A stretch of DNA of 64,000 bases from Cognatishimia sp. MH4019 (GTDB taxonomy: Bacteria; Pseudomonadota; Alphaproteobacteria; Rhodobacterales; Rhodobacteraceae): positions 248,001-312,000 of the forward strand of contig NZ_JAHTBL010000001.1 of NCBI RefSeq assembly GCF_020177595.1. Direction: 5' to 3'. A program made the translations under genes and the position numbers. The notes below the pieces were generated by a model. It had not been told where the DNA came from. It ran no database searches and worked only from the letters and a program-made list of their open reading frames with translations. Shown piece after piece: positions 55,536 through 64,000 of this stretch (position 1 is the first letter of the stretch; every line of letters starts with the position of its first letter).

Positions 55536-55632
55536 TCTTTCACGCTATTGTCACGTAACTGCGTGACTTTAAGCCGGGTATCAAAGGACATAACAGACCT
55601 GGGTTGTGTTTTGCAGTCTGAGGGTAGGGTAC

Positions 55633-55878
55633 ATGAGCTTCGAGAGACGACCGCCGAAAAAGACATCCAGCGATCTGCTGGTGCGGTATCGCGAAATGCT
55701 GGATGACCAGCCGATGGATACCCGTGTGCTGGAGGCACTGAAAGCGGCCTCTGAACTGGTCGAATACGCTGCCTATGAAATGGCGCGCGGCGGTAACTCG
55801 TCTGATGTGGCTACGCTTATTCTGCTAGCCGCCGACCTTGAACGGCGCGGTGTGCAAATCAAGAGCCCGCTGAGCTGA
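55633..55878 (+). CDS. small hypothetical protein
   Basis: An 81-residue charged helical protein (SFERRPPKKTSSDLLVRYRE, LDDQPMDTRVLEALKAASEL, DVATLILLAADLERRGVQI). GAGGGTAGGG precedes the ATG at 55633. I do not recognise it. It lies 97 bases after the LuxR solo and may share its transcript. Confidence 0.65.
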   Translation: MSFERRPPKKTSSDLLVRYREMLDDQPMDTRVLEALKAASELVEYAAYEMARGGNSSDVATLILLAADLERRGVQIKSPLS

Positions 55879-55979
55879 AGCTGATCTTGGTGCAGTAATG
55901 CACAGGACCTGTCCGCAGCCGTCGCTGGCATAAACAGTCTGCATGTCTATCTTGATGAGGCAACACCAGGAGCCTCACA

Positions 55980-56918
55980 ATGAGTTGGAACCCCGCCCTT
56001 GATCCAGATTGCCCCACCGGCGATGCCGTGGACGCCATCGACACCGTTATCGTGCCACGCGCCCGTGATCTGGGCGGCTTTGAAGTGCGCCGTGCCTTGC
56101 CCGCGCCCCAACGCCAGATGGTTGGCCCGTTCATCTTCTTTGACCAGATGGGGCCTGCTGAGTTTGTGACCGGCAAAGGCATCGACGTGCGCCCGCACCC
56201 GCATATTGGTCTGGCGACGGTGACTTATCTCTACAAAGGCAAGATCCATCACCGCGACAGTCTTGGTACGGATCAGTGGATCGAGCCGGGGGCTGTGAAC
56301 TGGATGGTGGCGGGGCACGGCATCACCCATTCGGAACGCACCGATGGGGCGATCCGTCAGAACCCGCACAGCCTGTTCGGCATCCAGACCTGGGTCGCCA
56401 TGCCCAAAGACCGCGAAGATGATCCTGCGGCGTTTGAACATGCGCCCAAGGACACATTGCCCTTCATGGAAGGCGAGGGCAAAGAAGTGCGCCTGATCCT
56501 TGGCGACGCCTATGGCGAACGCGCGCCTGTAGAGACCGCATCCGAGATGTTTTACGCCGATGCCGTGCTGGAGGCCGGGGCCTCAATCCCGATGCCAGAT
56601 AACCACGAGGATCGTGGTGTCTATGTGTTGGACGGGTCGGTCACAATCGCAGGAGATACGTTTGACGCGGGTCAGATGATGGTGTTTCGCCCTGGCGACA
56701 AGGTCAGCCTGAAGGCAGGCGAGGCAGGTGCACGGCTGATGCTGCTGGGCGGTGCCACGCTGGAAGGGCCGCGCTATATCTGGTGGAATTTCGTGGCCTC
56801 CTCGAAAGAACGGATCGAGCATGCGAAAGAAGCCTGGCGCGCCGAGGATTGGAAGGATGGGCGCTTCCATTTGCCGCCGGGAGACGATGCAGAGTTCATC
56901 CCGCTACCGGATCGGTGA
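55980..56918 (+). CDS. pirin family protein
   Basis: A 312-residue bicupin. The N-terminal cupin motif is VRPHPHIGLATVTYLYKGKI with HRDSLGTDQWIEPGAVNWM and ITHSERTD, which carry the iron ligands; the C-terminal part ends with DRGVYVLDGSVTIAGDTF and PRYIWWNFVASSKERI. Some pirins are quercetinases, others regulators; the role is open. AGGAG precedes the ATG. Confidence 0.93.
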   Translation: MSWNPALDPDCPTGDAVDAIDTVIVPRARDLGGFEVRRALPAPQRQMVGPFIFFDQMGPAEFVTGKGIDVRPHPHIGLATVTYLYKGKIHHRDSLGTDQWIEPGAVNWMVAGHGITHSERTDGAIRQNPHSLFGIQTWVAMPKDREDDPAAFEHAPKDTLPFMEGEGKEVRLILGDAYGERAPVETASEMFYADAVLEAGASIPMPDNHEDRGVYVLDGSVTIAGDTFDAGQMMVFRPGDKVSLKAGEAGARLMLLGGATLEGPRYIWWNFVASSKERIEHAKEAWRAEDWKDGRFHLPPGDDAEFIPLPDR

Positions 56919-56992
56919 TTTTTCCGGGATGTGCGCTCAATCTCGCTTGACGGGGGGCGGCGCGCATCCTAAACCGCCCGTCACGGAAGCTG

Positions 56993-57069
56993 GCGGTTGT
57001 AGCTCAGTTGGTTAGAGTACCGGCCTGTCACGCCGGGGGTCGCGGGTTCGAGCCCCGTCAACCGCGCCA
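56993..57069 (+). tRNA. tRNA-Asp (anticodon GTC), first copy
   Basis: Acceptor stem GCGGTTG/CAACCGC, anticodon stem CCGGC/GCCGG around CTGTCAC, giving GTC; T-arm with GGTTCGAGCC and encoded CCA. It is 77 bases long and a candidate Tgt substrate. Confidence 0.95.
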
Positions 57070-57118
57070 CTTCCCGTCGAAAGACACGATAAAAGACCCG
57101 GACCATTGGTCCAAATGC

Positions 57119-57195
57119 GCGGTTGTAGCTCAGTTGGTTAGAGTACCGGCCTGTCACGCCGGGGGTCGCGGGTTCGAGCCCCGTCAACCGCGCCA
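57119..57195 (+). tRNA. tRNA-Asp (anticodon GTC), second copy
   Basis: Identical in sequence to the copy at 56993, 49 bases downstream. The tandem pair looks like a recent duplication; spacer sequences differ. Confidence 0.95.
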
Positions 57196-57294
57196 CTTTT
57201 CTTTTACCTTGTCAAAATGCGCGCCTGCGGCGCATGCGATGCTTTATTTGGCGCTTTTCTTGTGGACGTATCGCGTTGGGCTGATGTCGGGTTG

Positions 57295-57366
57295 AGGTAT
57301 TTTTGGACAAAAGAAGCCTGTAGCCGCGCGTTATGGTTAATGGCTTTCATCTTTGTCTGAATATTC
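57295..57366. repeat. inverted pair of the dispersed 22-bp repeat with central hairpin
   Basis: Left copy 57295-57316 reads AGGTATTT, TTG, then GACAAAAGAAG; right copy 57345-57366 is the reverse complement type (TTTCATCTTTG then TCTGAATATTC). Flanking AAGCC (57314-57318) and GGCTT (57342-57346) extend the dyad. This composite lies after the tRNA-Asp pair and before the M20 gene end. Confidence 0.6.
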
Positions 57367-57411
57367 GCGCCGGAGGCATCAGCGCTCACCTGCCGAGATG
57401 TCGTTTGATGT

Positions 57412-58785
57412 TTAGGTGGCCAGTTCGGCCAGAATGCGCGCCCAGCTGCGGATGCCTTTGTGGAAGCTCTCCAGATCGTATTTCTCGTTCGGGGAATGGA
57501 TCTGGTCGTCGTCCTTTGCAAAGCCGATCAGCATCGCATCCATATCAAGGTAGTCCTTGAAATACCCCGCAATCGGGATCGAGCCGCCGCAGCCGATATA
57601 GGCTGCCGGATTTGGCCATTCATCCGACAGCGCCTTGCGCGCTTTCTCGAACGCAGGGTGGTCGGTGGACATTTGCGAGGCAGGTGATGCGCCGTGGCCA
57701 TCAAACGTGACCGTGCAATCTGCCGGCAGCATGTCCTGCACCATGTTGCGAAAGCTTTCGCGGATCGCGAACGGGTCTTGCTGGCCAACAAGGCGGAAGC
57801 TGATTTTGGCATGCGCTTCGCTTGGCAGAACGGTTTTGAACCCATCGCCGGTATAGCCGCCCCAGATGCCGTTGACCTCGCAAGTGGGGCGCGACCAGAG
57901 CTGTTCCAGCACGGTGCGGTCAGTCTCGCCAGCAGGCTCGGCCAATCCGACAGCGCCCAGAAACGCCGTGTGATCGAAATTCAGCGCGTCCCATTGGCGC
58001 GCGACCTCCGGGTCCAGAACGGGCACGCCGTCATAGAACCCGGGGATGGTGATGTGGCCCTGATCGTCATGAAGTGCGGCCAGCACCCGCGACAATACGC
58101 GGATCGGGTTCATCGCAGCGCCGCCATAGAGCCCTGAATGCAGGTCTTTGGAGGGGCCGGTGATCGTGACCTCTTCCTGCAACATGCCACGCAGGGTGGT
58201 CATGATGGCAGGCGTGTTTTCGCCAAAAAGACTGGTATCGCAGATCAGCGCGATATCGGCGCTCAATTCAGCGGTGTTTTCCTTGAGAAATGGGATCAAT
58301 GACGGGGAGCCGGATTCCTCTTCGCCCTCAAAGAAGAGCGACACGCGGACGGGTAGTGCGCCATGCACCGCTTTCCACGCACGGCAGGCTTCGACGAAGG
58401 TCATCAGCTGGCCTTTATCATCGGATGATCCGCGCCCGCGGATCACGCGGCCTTTGGGTGTGTCTTCCAGCGCAGGTTCAAAAGGTGGGTTATTCCAAAG
58501 CTCAAGCGGATCAACGGGTTGCACGTCGTAATGACCGTAAAACATCACATGGGGGCCAGGGCCGTCCGCATGGCCGACGACCATGGGATGGCCTGGGGTT
58601 TCGCGTTTGGAGGCCTCTACGCCCAGGCTTTGCAGATCGCGCACCAACCAGTCGGCGGCTGTGTCGCAATCGGCTTTGTAGGCGGGATCGGTTGAGATTG
58701 ACGGGATGCGCAAAAGCGTGAGCAGGCGATCAGTGGCCTTGGGTAAATCGGCGTCTATATGTGACAGGACGGTATCAAGGGTCAT
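57412..58785 (-). CDS. M20 family dipeptidase
   Basis: A 457-residue zinc peptidase of the M20/CPG2-type dipeptidase class. Metal and catalytic segments are MFYGHYDVQPVDPLELWNNP (His, Asp), RGSSDDKGQLMTFVEA (Asp), FEGEEESGSPSLIPF (Glu-Glu), LICDTSLFGENTPAIM and the C-terminal FAKDDDQIHSPNEKYDLE (His). The ATG at 58785 is used. It probably cleaves dipeptides or related amide substrates. Confidence 0.93.
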   Translation of the reverse strand: MTLDTVLSHIDADLPKATDRLLTLLRIPSISTDPAYKADCDTAADWLVRDLQSLGVEASKRETPGHPMVVGHADGPGPHVMFYGHYDVQPVDPLELWNNPPFEPALEDTPKGRVIRGRGSSDDKGQLMTFVEACRAWKAVHGALPVRVSLFFEGEEESGSPSLIPFLKENTAELSADIALICDTSLFGENTPAIMTTLRGMLQEEVTITGPSKDLHSGLYGGAAMNPIRVLSRVLAALHDDQGHITIPGFYDGVPVLDPEVARQWDALNFDHTAFLGAVGLAEPAGETDRTVLEQLWSRPTCEVNGIWGGYTGDGFKTVLPSEAHAKISFRLVGQQDPFAIRESFRNMVQDMLPADCTVTFDGHGASPASQMSTDHPAFEKARKALSDEWPNPAAYIGCGGSIPIAGYFKDYLDMDAMLIGFAKDDDQIHSPNEKYDLESFHKGIRSWARILAELAT

Positions 58786-58879
58786 GGCAAGCTCCGCGTG
58801 GGTTTGCGGCACCGTAACAGCCCCGCTTGAGCTGTCCAATGGGCTGGATTATGTTGGCGCGACGTGAAGGGGGATCAGG

Positions 58880-59455
58880 ATGAAACGAGCATATCTGGCA
58901 GGCGCACTGGCTTTGATCGCGGGTGCCGCACTAGCTGCACCTTTGACAGGTAAGGATGCGCGCAAGGCATTGTTCAAGCCCGGTCCGGTTGAGATCGTGG
59001 TGCTGGATTTGCCGTTTTTGAGTGCAGAAGACAAAGCTGTGCTGGGCCAGATCGCTCAGCAACAGAAGTATTACGGCGCGATTGCTTTTGCGCCAGAGGA
59101 TGGCTTGCTTTCGGAAAGCCTGACGGGTGCGTTCAACTTTCACGATGTGACGGCCGCGCGCGCGGCTGCGATCAAGGGCTGCAAAGCGCAACGTACCAGT
59201 GATAATGCGTGCGAGGTCGTGGCGGAGTTGCGTCCCAAAGGATGGGAAGGTGGTCGTGCCTTGAGCCTGAGTGGCGACGCAACGGAAGCCTTTGGCAGCG
59301 AATACCGAAAGGCGAAAAGCCCCAAGGCGATGGCGGTCTCTCCGTCGACAGGGTTGTTCGCTGTTGCAACGGATCCTGCCGCACCCGGAACCGCAACCAG
59401 CCAATGCGAAGTGCTTGCACAGGCGGGTGACTGTACGGTGGTTCTTTCAGAATAA
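58880..59455 (+). CDS. exported protein of unknown function
   Basis: A 191-residue protein with an N-terminal signal peptide (MKRAYLAGALALIAGAALAA, cleavage after ALAA). The mature part has three cysteines (Cys101, Cys110 and two near the C-terminus in SQCEVLAQAGDCTVV), so disulfides are possible. Homologues have been called 5-aminolevulic acid synthase, apparently only by adjacency to hemA; nothing here supports that. GGGGGATC precedes the ATG. Confidence 0.7.
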   Translation: MKRAYLAGALALIAGAALAAPLTGKDARKALFKPGPVEIVVLDLPFLSAEDKAVLGQIAQQQKYYGAIAFAPEDGLLSESLTGAFNFHDVTAARAAAIKGCKAQRTSDNACEVVAELRPKGWEGGRALSLSGDATEAFGSEYRKAKSPKAMAVSPSTGLFAVATDPAAPGTATSQCEVLAQAGDCTVVLSE

Positions 59456-59516
59456 CCCATGCCATTTGATCCAGCGCAAAGAGCCGCGTCAAAACGTGCT
59501 CTACTGACATTATATT

Positions 59517-59535
59517 CAACGCACTATATGCGTTG
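59517..59535. promoter_or_regulatory. palindrome upstream of hemA, operator candidate
   Basis: CAACGCA (59517-59523), centre CTATA and TGCGTTG (59529-59535) form perfect arms 51 bases before the hemA TTG. A partial FnrL-like TTGATCCAGCGCAA stands at 59466-59479. Confidence 0.4.
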
Positions 59536-59586
59536 GCAGCCCTCCAGCCACAGCTCAGATGTGGCGATAGCCAAACGGAGAAGACC

Positions 59587-60816
59587 TTGGACGTAAACGC
59601 CCATCTGGACGCCGCCCTGCAACGTTTGCACGACGAAGGTCGGTATCGTACTTTCATTGATATCGAGCGTGAAAAAGGCAATTTTCCCCATGCGATGTGG
59701 CGCAAGCCTGATGGGTCTCAGCAGCCGGTCACCGTGTGGTGCGGCAACGACTATCTGGGGATGGGCCAGCAAGCCTGCGTTCTGGAAGCAATGCACGAAG
59801 CGCTGGATGCGACCGGAGCGGGTTCTGGCGGGACGCGCAATATCTCGGGCACGACCGTTTATCACAAACGGCTTGAGGCAGAGCTGGCTGACTTGCATGC
59901 CAAAGAGGCGGCGCTTTTGTTCACCTCGGCCTATATTGCCAATGACGCGACGCTGTCGACTCTGCCAAAGCTTTTTCCCGGCCTGGTGATTCTGAGTGAC
60001 GGGTTGAACCATGCCTCCATGATCGAAGGCATCCGCCGCAATGGTGGTGCAAAGGCGATCTTCAAGCACAATGATCTGGACGATCTGCGCGCCAAGCTCA
60101 GGGCGATCCCGGCCAATACGCCCAAATTGATCGCGTTTGAGTCGATTTATTCGATGGATGGCGATTTTGGCCCGATCGAAGCGATCCTCGATATCGCAGA
60201 TGAGTTCGGTGCGCTGACCTATATCGACGAGGTGCACGCGGTGGGCATGTATGGCCCGCGCGGTGCAGGCATTGCGGAACGTGATGGATTGATGGACCGC
60301 ATTGACATCATCAATGGCACCTTGGCTAAGGCCTACGGTGTGATGGGCGGCTATATCGCTGCCTCAGCCAAGATGTGCGACGCGATCCGGTCTTATGCGC
60401 CGGGGTTCATCTTTACGACCTCGCTGCCGCCTGCGGTGGCGGCAGGCGCTGCCGCGTCGGTTGCGTTTTTGAAAACCGCAGAAGGCCAGAAGCTGCGCGA
60501 TGCACATCAGACGCAGGCAAAAATTCTGAAAACACGTATTAAAATGATGGGACTTCCCGTGACGGATCACGGCAGTCACATTGTTCCTGTGCATGTCGGC
60601 GACCCGGTGAAATGCAAGATGCTGTCCGATAGGCTCTTGGAAGATCACGGAATTTACGTGCAGCCGATCAATTTCCCGACCGTGCCGCGCGGCACCGAGC
60701 GGTTGCGCTTCACGCCGTCTCCTGTGCATGGACCGCTTGAAATGGATGCACTTGTCTCTGCTTTGGACGATCTTTGGTCGCATTGTGCGCTAAATCGCGC
60801 CGATATTGCCGTGTAA
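59587..60816 (+). CDS. hemA: 5-aminolevulinate synthase
   Basis: A 409-residue PLP enzyme condensing glycine and succinyl-CoA, the C4 entry to heme typical of alphaproteobacteria. It starts at a TTG (59587) six bases after GGAG. The PLP lysine is Lys248 in [13 protein letters not shown], the same number as in Rhodobacter ALAS, which supports this start. [19 protein letters not shown] and [20 protein letters not shown] are further hallmarks. An exported-protein gene of unknown role lies upstream. Confidence 0.95.
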   Translation: MDVNAHLDAALQRLHDEGRYRTFIDIEREKGNFPHAMWRKPDGSQQPVTVWCGNDYLGMGQQACVLEAMHEALDATGAGSGGTRNISGTTVYHKRLEAELADLHAKEAALLFTSAYIANDATLSTLPKLFPGLVILSDGLNHASMIEGIRRNGGAKAIFKHNDLDDLRAKLRAIPANTPKLIAFESIYSMDGDFGPIEAILDIADEFGALTYIDEVHAVGMYGPRGAGIAERDGLMDRIDIINGTLAKAYGVMGGYIAASAKMCDAIRSYAPGFIFTTSLPPAVAAGAAASVAFLKTAEGQKLRDAHQTQAKILKTRIKMMGLPVTDHGSHIVPVHVGDPVKCKMLSDRLLEDHGIYVQPINFPTVPRGTERLRFTPSPVHGPLEMDALVSALDDLWSHCALNRADIAV

Positions 60817-60928
60817 CCCTTGATTGCGGGTGCATTCGCTCCGCACGGATGTTAATTTTGCGTCAATTCTGTTACGGTGTGAGTCGAGGCAGAAGGACGG
60901 GGCAATAAGTGGCAGTTGGGACAGGCAC

Positions 60929-62116
60929 ATGATCGGGCGTAAATCACCGCCCCTTTCCGAGACGACAAACGTCGAGCCGAAAGGTTTCGACGATTTTGCG
61001 TTGCTTCTCGGGGATGTTATGCGCGGTGAACGGGCCACGATGGGAAAATCCCTGCTTGATGTGCAGCGTGAGCTGAAAATCAAAGCCGCCTATATCTCTG
61101 CGATTGAGAATACTGATCCTTCTGCATTCGAGACGCCGGGCTTCATAGCAGGTTATGTGCGCTCTTATGCGCGCTATCTGGAACTGGACCCGGAATGGGC
61201 TTTCACGACCTTCTGTCAGGAAAGCGGCTTTCAGACGGCCCATGGCATGTCGGCCAGCGCGTCGGTGACGCGCATCGACTCGGTTCCCGAGAAAGCCACT
61301 GGTCCGCGCGATTTTCTGGAACAACCCGCAACACCTTTCACGCCGAAAGGCGAGGGGGTTCTGGCCCGGATCGAACCCGGTGCGGTTGGCTCGTCGCTGG
61401 TCCTGCTCGCCCTGATCGGCGCGATTGGCTATGGTGGCTGGTCGGTTCTGCAGGAAGTGCAACGCGTGCAATTTGCCCCGGTTGAGCAGACGCCGACCGT
61501 TGTGGCTACACTTGATCCGCTGGCCGAACAGGCTGCTCCCGTCATCGCTGATCAAGCGCCCGATGTGATCGCCACAAACGAAGCGCTCGACCGGCTCTAC
61601 CGCCCGCAGGCTTTGGACGTGCCAGTCATGACGGCGCGCGATGCGCCCATCGCAACGCTTGATCCGCGCACCATCGGCAGCTTTGCCGAAGAAGCACCTG
61701 ACGTACCGAATGTGGCGACCGCTGGTCTGTTGCCCGAAGAGTTTGCCCCGCCTGTGCAAGTTGTCGAAGGCCCTGTGCCGGAAGTGGCTTTGCTGGCAGT
61801 GAACCCTGTTTGGGTGCGTGTGCGAGCCGCAGACGACTCGGTCATTTTTGAGAAGATCCTCGATGCAGGCGAGGAATACGTGCTGCCTGCCACCGAATTG
61901 CCGCCCAGCTTACGTGCGGGCAATTCCGGGTCGCTCTATTTCAAGGTGAATGGTGATGTCTACGGCCCTGCCGGGGAAGGCACGTCGACCATTCGCGATG
62001 TCGCGCTGGATCGCGAGGCCTTGAAAGAGAGCTATACTGTCGCAGATATTGCCGCCAATCCTGACCTTGCTAAGTTGGTGGATGTGGCCGAAGTGGCAGC
62101 TCCGATTACCGAGTGA
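60929..62116 (+). CDS. RodZ-like helix-turn-helix membrane protein
   Basis: A 395-residue protein with an N-terminal HTH (about 36-110; GKSLLDVQRELKIKAAYISA, IENTDPSAFETPGFIAGYVR, SYARYLELDPEWAFTTF), a TM helix at about 155-175 (SSLVLLALIGAIGYGGWSVL), a long Pro/Ala-rich stretch and a C-terminal DUF4115 domain (VWVRVRAADDSVIFEKILDA, LPPSLRAGNSGSLYFKV, YGPAGEGTSTIRDVALD). This architecture is that of the cell-shape protein RodZ. It precedes ispG, as in many proteobacteria. Confidence 0.88.
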   Translation: MIGRKSPPLSETTNVEPKGFDDFALLLGDVMRGERATMGKSLLDVQRELKIKAAYISAIENTDPSAFETPGFIAGYVRSYARYLELDPEWAFTTFCQESGFQTAHGMSASASVTRIDSVPEKATGPRDFLEQPATPFTPKGEGVLARIEPGAVGSSLVLLALIGAIGYGGWSVLQEVQRVQFAPVEQTPTVVATLDPLAEQAAPVIADQAPDVIATNEALDRLYRPQALDVPVMTARDAPIATLDPRTIGSFAEEAPDVPNVATAGLLPEEFAPPVQVVEGPVPEVALLAVNPVWVRVRAADDSVIFEKILDAGEEYVLPATELPPSLRAGNSGSLYFKVNGDVYGPAGEGTSTIRDVALDREALKESYTVADIAANPDLAKLVDVAEVAAPITE

Positions 62117-62185
62117 TCAGCGTTGCTCCAACGGTTCAACTGCGCTATCAGACTGTAAACCCAGCTTGACAGGAAAGCCGTCCAA

Positions 62186-63319
62186 ATGTCGCTGAACCAT
62201 GTGCGCCCATGGCGCAATATCTATCGCCGCACATCCCGCCAGATCATGGTTGGCAAAGTGCCGGTGGGGGGCGATGCACCCATCACCGTGCAGACCATGA
62301 CAAACACGCTGACGACGGATGTCAAAGCCACGATTGAGCAGATTAATGCGGCCGTGGATGCGGGTGCCGATATCGTGCGTGTCTCGGCCCCGGATCGCGA
62401 GTCCGCGCTGGCTTTGAAAGAGATTACGTCGAACGTTTCTGTGCCCATCGTGGCCGATATTCACTTCCACTATAAGCGCGCAATTGAGGCGGCCGAGAAC
62501 GGAGCCGCTTGCCTGCGGATCAACCCCGGCAATATTGGCGACGAAAGCCGTGTAAAAGAGGTGATCAAGGCCGCACGCGACTACGGATGCTCGATCCGGA
62601 TCGGGGTAAATGCAGGCTCGCTTGAAAAGCACTTGCTGGAGAAATACGGGGAGCCATGCCCCAACGCGATGGTCGAAAGCGGTCTCGATCACATCAAGAT
62701 CCTGCAGGACAACGACTTTCACGAGTTCAAGATCAGCTGCAAAGCCTCTGACGTCTTCATGGCGGCTGCGGCCTATCAGCAATTGGCCGAAGCCACAGAC
62801 GCGCCAATTCATCTGGGGATTACCGAGGCGGGTGGACTGACCTCCGGCACGATCAAATCAGCCATTGGTCTGGGAAATCTGCTGTGGATGGGCATAGGCG
62901 ACACAATCCGTGTAAGCCTGTCGGCTGACCCGGTTGAAGAAATCAAAGTCGGCTACGAGATCCTGAAATCTTTGGGCTTGCGGCATCGCGGTGTGAACAT
63001 CATCTCCTGTCCGTCTTGCGCGCGGCAAGGCTTCGACGTGATCAAAACGGTCGAAGCGCTAGAGAAACGACTGGAACATATCAAAACCCCGATGAGCCTG
63101 TCGATCATCGGGTGCGTCGTGAACGGCCCTGGCGAAGCACTGATGACGGATGTCGGTTGGACTGGCGGCGGGGCAGGGTCCGGCATGGTTTATCTGGGTG
63201 GCAAACAAAGCCACAAGATGGACAATGACAGCATGATCGAGCACATCGTCGAGCAGGTGGAGAAAAAAGCTGCTGAGCTTGAGGCAGACGCCGCCGCTGC
63301 TGAGCAAGCCGCAGAGTAA
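62186..63319 (+). CDS. ispG: 4-hydroxy-3-methylbut-2-enyl diphosphate synthase (IspG)
   Basis: A 377-residue iron-sulfur enzyme of the MEP isoprenoid pathway. [20 protein letters not shown] at the start and [20 protein letters not shown] with [19 protein letters not shown] at the C-terminus contain the cluster cysteines and Glu. AGGAAAG precedes the ATG. A strong terminator follows 38 bases after the stop. Confidence 0.96.
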   Translation: MSLNHVRPWRNIYRRTSRQIMVGKVPVGGDAPITVQTMTNTLTTDVKATIEQINAAVDAGADIVRVSAPDRESALALKEITSNVSVPIVADIHFHYKRAIEAAENGAACLRINPGNIGDESRVKEVIKAARDYGCSIRIGVNAGSLEKHLLEKYGEPCPNAMVESGLDHIKILQDNDFHEFKISCKASDVFMAAAAYQQLAEATDAPIHLGITEAGGLTSGTIKSAIGLGNLLWMGIGDTIRVSLSADPVEEIKVGYEILKSLGLRHRGVNIISCPSCARQGFDVIKTVEALEKRLEHIKTPMSLSIIGCVVNGPGEALMTDVGWTGGGAGSGMVYLGGKQSHKMDNDSMIEHIVEQVEKKAAELEADAAAAEQAAE

Positions 63320-63337
63320 GTTGTTAAGTCGGAATTT

Positions 63338-63359
63338 AGGTATTTAGAGACAAAAGAAG
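63338..63359 (+). repeat. dispersed 22-bp intergenic repeat
   Basis: AGGTATTT, AGA, then GACAAAAGAAG on the plus strand, identical to the copy at 37373. It lies between ispG and its terminator, and the terminator stem overlaps its last bases. Confidence 0.6.
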
Positions 63360-63392
63360 CCGTTAACCCAGCATTAAGGTTAACGGCTTTGT
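63357..63392. terminator. bidirectional rho-independent terminator
   Basis: AAGCCGTTAACC (63357-63368) and GGTTAACGGCTT (63378-63389) form a perfect 12-bp stem with a nine-base loop, then TGTTT on the right and AAAAG on the left. It can serve ispG and the convergent DsbA-like gene. Confidence 0.85.
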
Positions 63393-63484
63393 TTCTTGAA
63401 GGTCTTTCGCGCGACCCTCATTCGCTTTTTCAAAACATCCTCGCCGAAGGCTTCGACGCCTGTGGCACTGGCGCGTGGCACGGA

Positions 63485-64000
63485 TTAGTTCGCGGCACGT
63501 TTCTGATCGACCAATTCCATCATCTGCGCCAATGGCACATAGCCGCGCAGCATCTGGTCTTGGAGCACAAAGCTCGGCGTCCCATTGATCTGCAAGCGCT
63601 GCGCCAGCGCGCGGTTATCGGCGATGACCGTCTGCACCTCGTCACTCAGCATATGTGGCATGATCTGGGATGTATCGAGCCCTAGCTCCTGCCCGAGACG
63701 GTCCAGACTTTCTGGTGTGATATCCGCACGCATCGTGATGAGCGCTTGGTTCACCTGCTCATACGCTTCGGGGCCTGCTTTTTGCAGTGTCGCGATAGCG
63801 AACTGAGACGCCATTACCGAGGCTTCGCCAAGGATCGGAAATTCTTTGGTGATCAGTTTGATATTGCCGTCAGTGTCCACGAGTTCGGTGACTTCCGGGT
63901 GCGCGCGGCGGCAAAACCCGCAGCGATAGTCGATAAACTCGACCATCACGACATCGCCTTCTGGGTTACCGCTGACCCAGGAATGATCATCGTTGAACAG
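63485..64000 (-). CDS. DsbA/Com1-like thiol-disulfide oxidoreductase (cut by window end)
   Basis: The frame is open to base 64000, so the N-terminal signal part is missing. The thioredoxin active site is CGFC (VMVEFIDYRCGFCRRAHPEV, upstream residues LFNDDHSWVSGNPEGDVV), with QINGTPSFVLQDQML carrying the cis-Pro. A periplasmic oxidase of the DsbA/Com1 group is expected. It converges on ispG. Confidence 0.9.
   Translation of the reverse strand: MFNDDHSWVSGNPEGDVVMVEFIDYRCGFCRRAHPEVTELVDTDGNIKLITKEFPILGEASVMASQFAIATLQKAGPEAYEQVNQALITMRADITPESLDRLGQELGLDTSQIMPHMLSDEVQTVIADNRALAQRLQINGTPSFVLQDQMLRGYVPLAQMMELVDQKRAAN

Noticed and set aside
58880-59455. Label 5-aminolevulinate synthase for the exported protein
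   Set aside because: No PLP-fold or catalytic motif; a signal peptide is present and the true hemA is next door.
59466-59479. FnrL-like site before hemA
   Set aside because: Only the left half TTGAT fits; the right half CGCAA is a poor match to ATCAA.
63363-63377. TTAA-N7-TTAA match to the CtrA consensus
   Set aside because: It is produced by the stem and loop of the ispG terminator and lies downstream of ispG, so promoter control is unlikely.

Overview
The window looks like the chromosome of an alphaproteobacterium of the family Rhodobacteraceae (roseobacter group). This is inferred from gene content and order: a C4-pathway 5-aminolevulinate synthase (hemA), a form II coxSLM cluster with coxD/coxE/XdhC accessory genes, a full urease cluster with the small extra ORFs usual in this family, cvpA/purF/SDR/surE/pcm/nlpD-like synteny, an acyl-homoserine-lactone LuxR/LuxI pair and a high-GC coding style. 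There is no phage, IS element or CRISPR array. Both edges cut genes: an AraC-type regulator on the left and a DsbA-like thiol oxidoreductase on the right.

Layout. 1-3224: AraC regulator end and a polar amino-acid ABC importer. 3389-5400: an unrecognised four-TM protein overlapping a ClpP/crotonase-fold membrane-anchored protein. 5773-10670 (minus): nlpD-like, pcm, surE, SDR, purF. 10801-12849: quorum-sensing island with a LuxR ligand-binding domain lacking its DNA-binding domain, a complete LuxR and a LuxI, placed between purF and cvpA. 12887-22747 (minus): cvpA, radA, small membrane proteins, MlaF/MlaE-like ABC pair, alr, dnaB, pyrE, pyrC. 22905-28954: urease ureDABCEFG with three interspersed small ORFs. 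30106-38220: form II CO-dehydrogenase-like molybdenum hydroxylase (accessory genes coxD, coxE, xdhC-like and moeA-like, then coxS, coxL, coxM), followed by a phospholipase-A2-like small protein.

38738-39283 (minus): infC, which appears to start at a rare ATA codon. 39471-40316: a membrane-anchored Ala/Thr/Glu-repeat protein. 40414-45804 (minus): sulfur assimilation operon cysG, DUF2849, cysI, cysH, DUF934, fpr with a divergent Lrp/AsnC regulator. 46398-49187 (minus): cytochrome P450, tpiA, IscA-type and SufT/PaaD-type Fe-S proteins. 49339-53823: tgt, lon, and an HU-like protein with a basic tail. 53843-57195: two tRNA-Val, a histidine phosphatase, a LuxR solo, pirin and two identical tandem tRNA-Asp. 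57412-64000: M20 dipeptidase, hemA, a RodZ-like protein, ispG and the DsbA-like protein.

Across the window a ~22-bp intergenic repeat family (at least nine copies, some as inverted pairs) marks gene ends. The most noteworthy items are the HTH-less LuxR homologue, the ATA start of infC, the TM/ClpP-fold gene pair, the PLA2-like protein and the repeat family. Everything here was read by eye; no database search or structure prediction was run.
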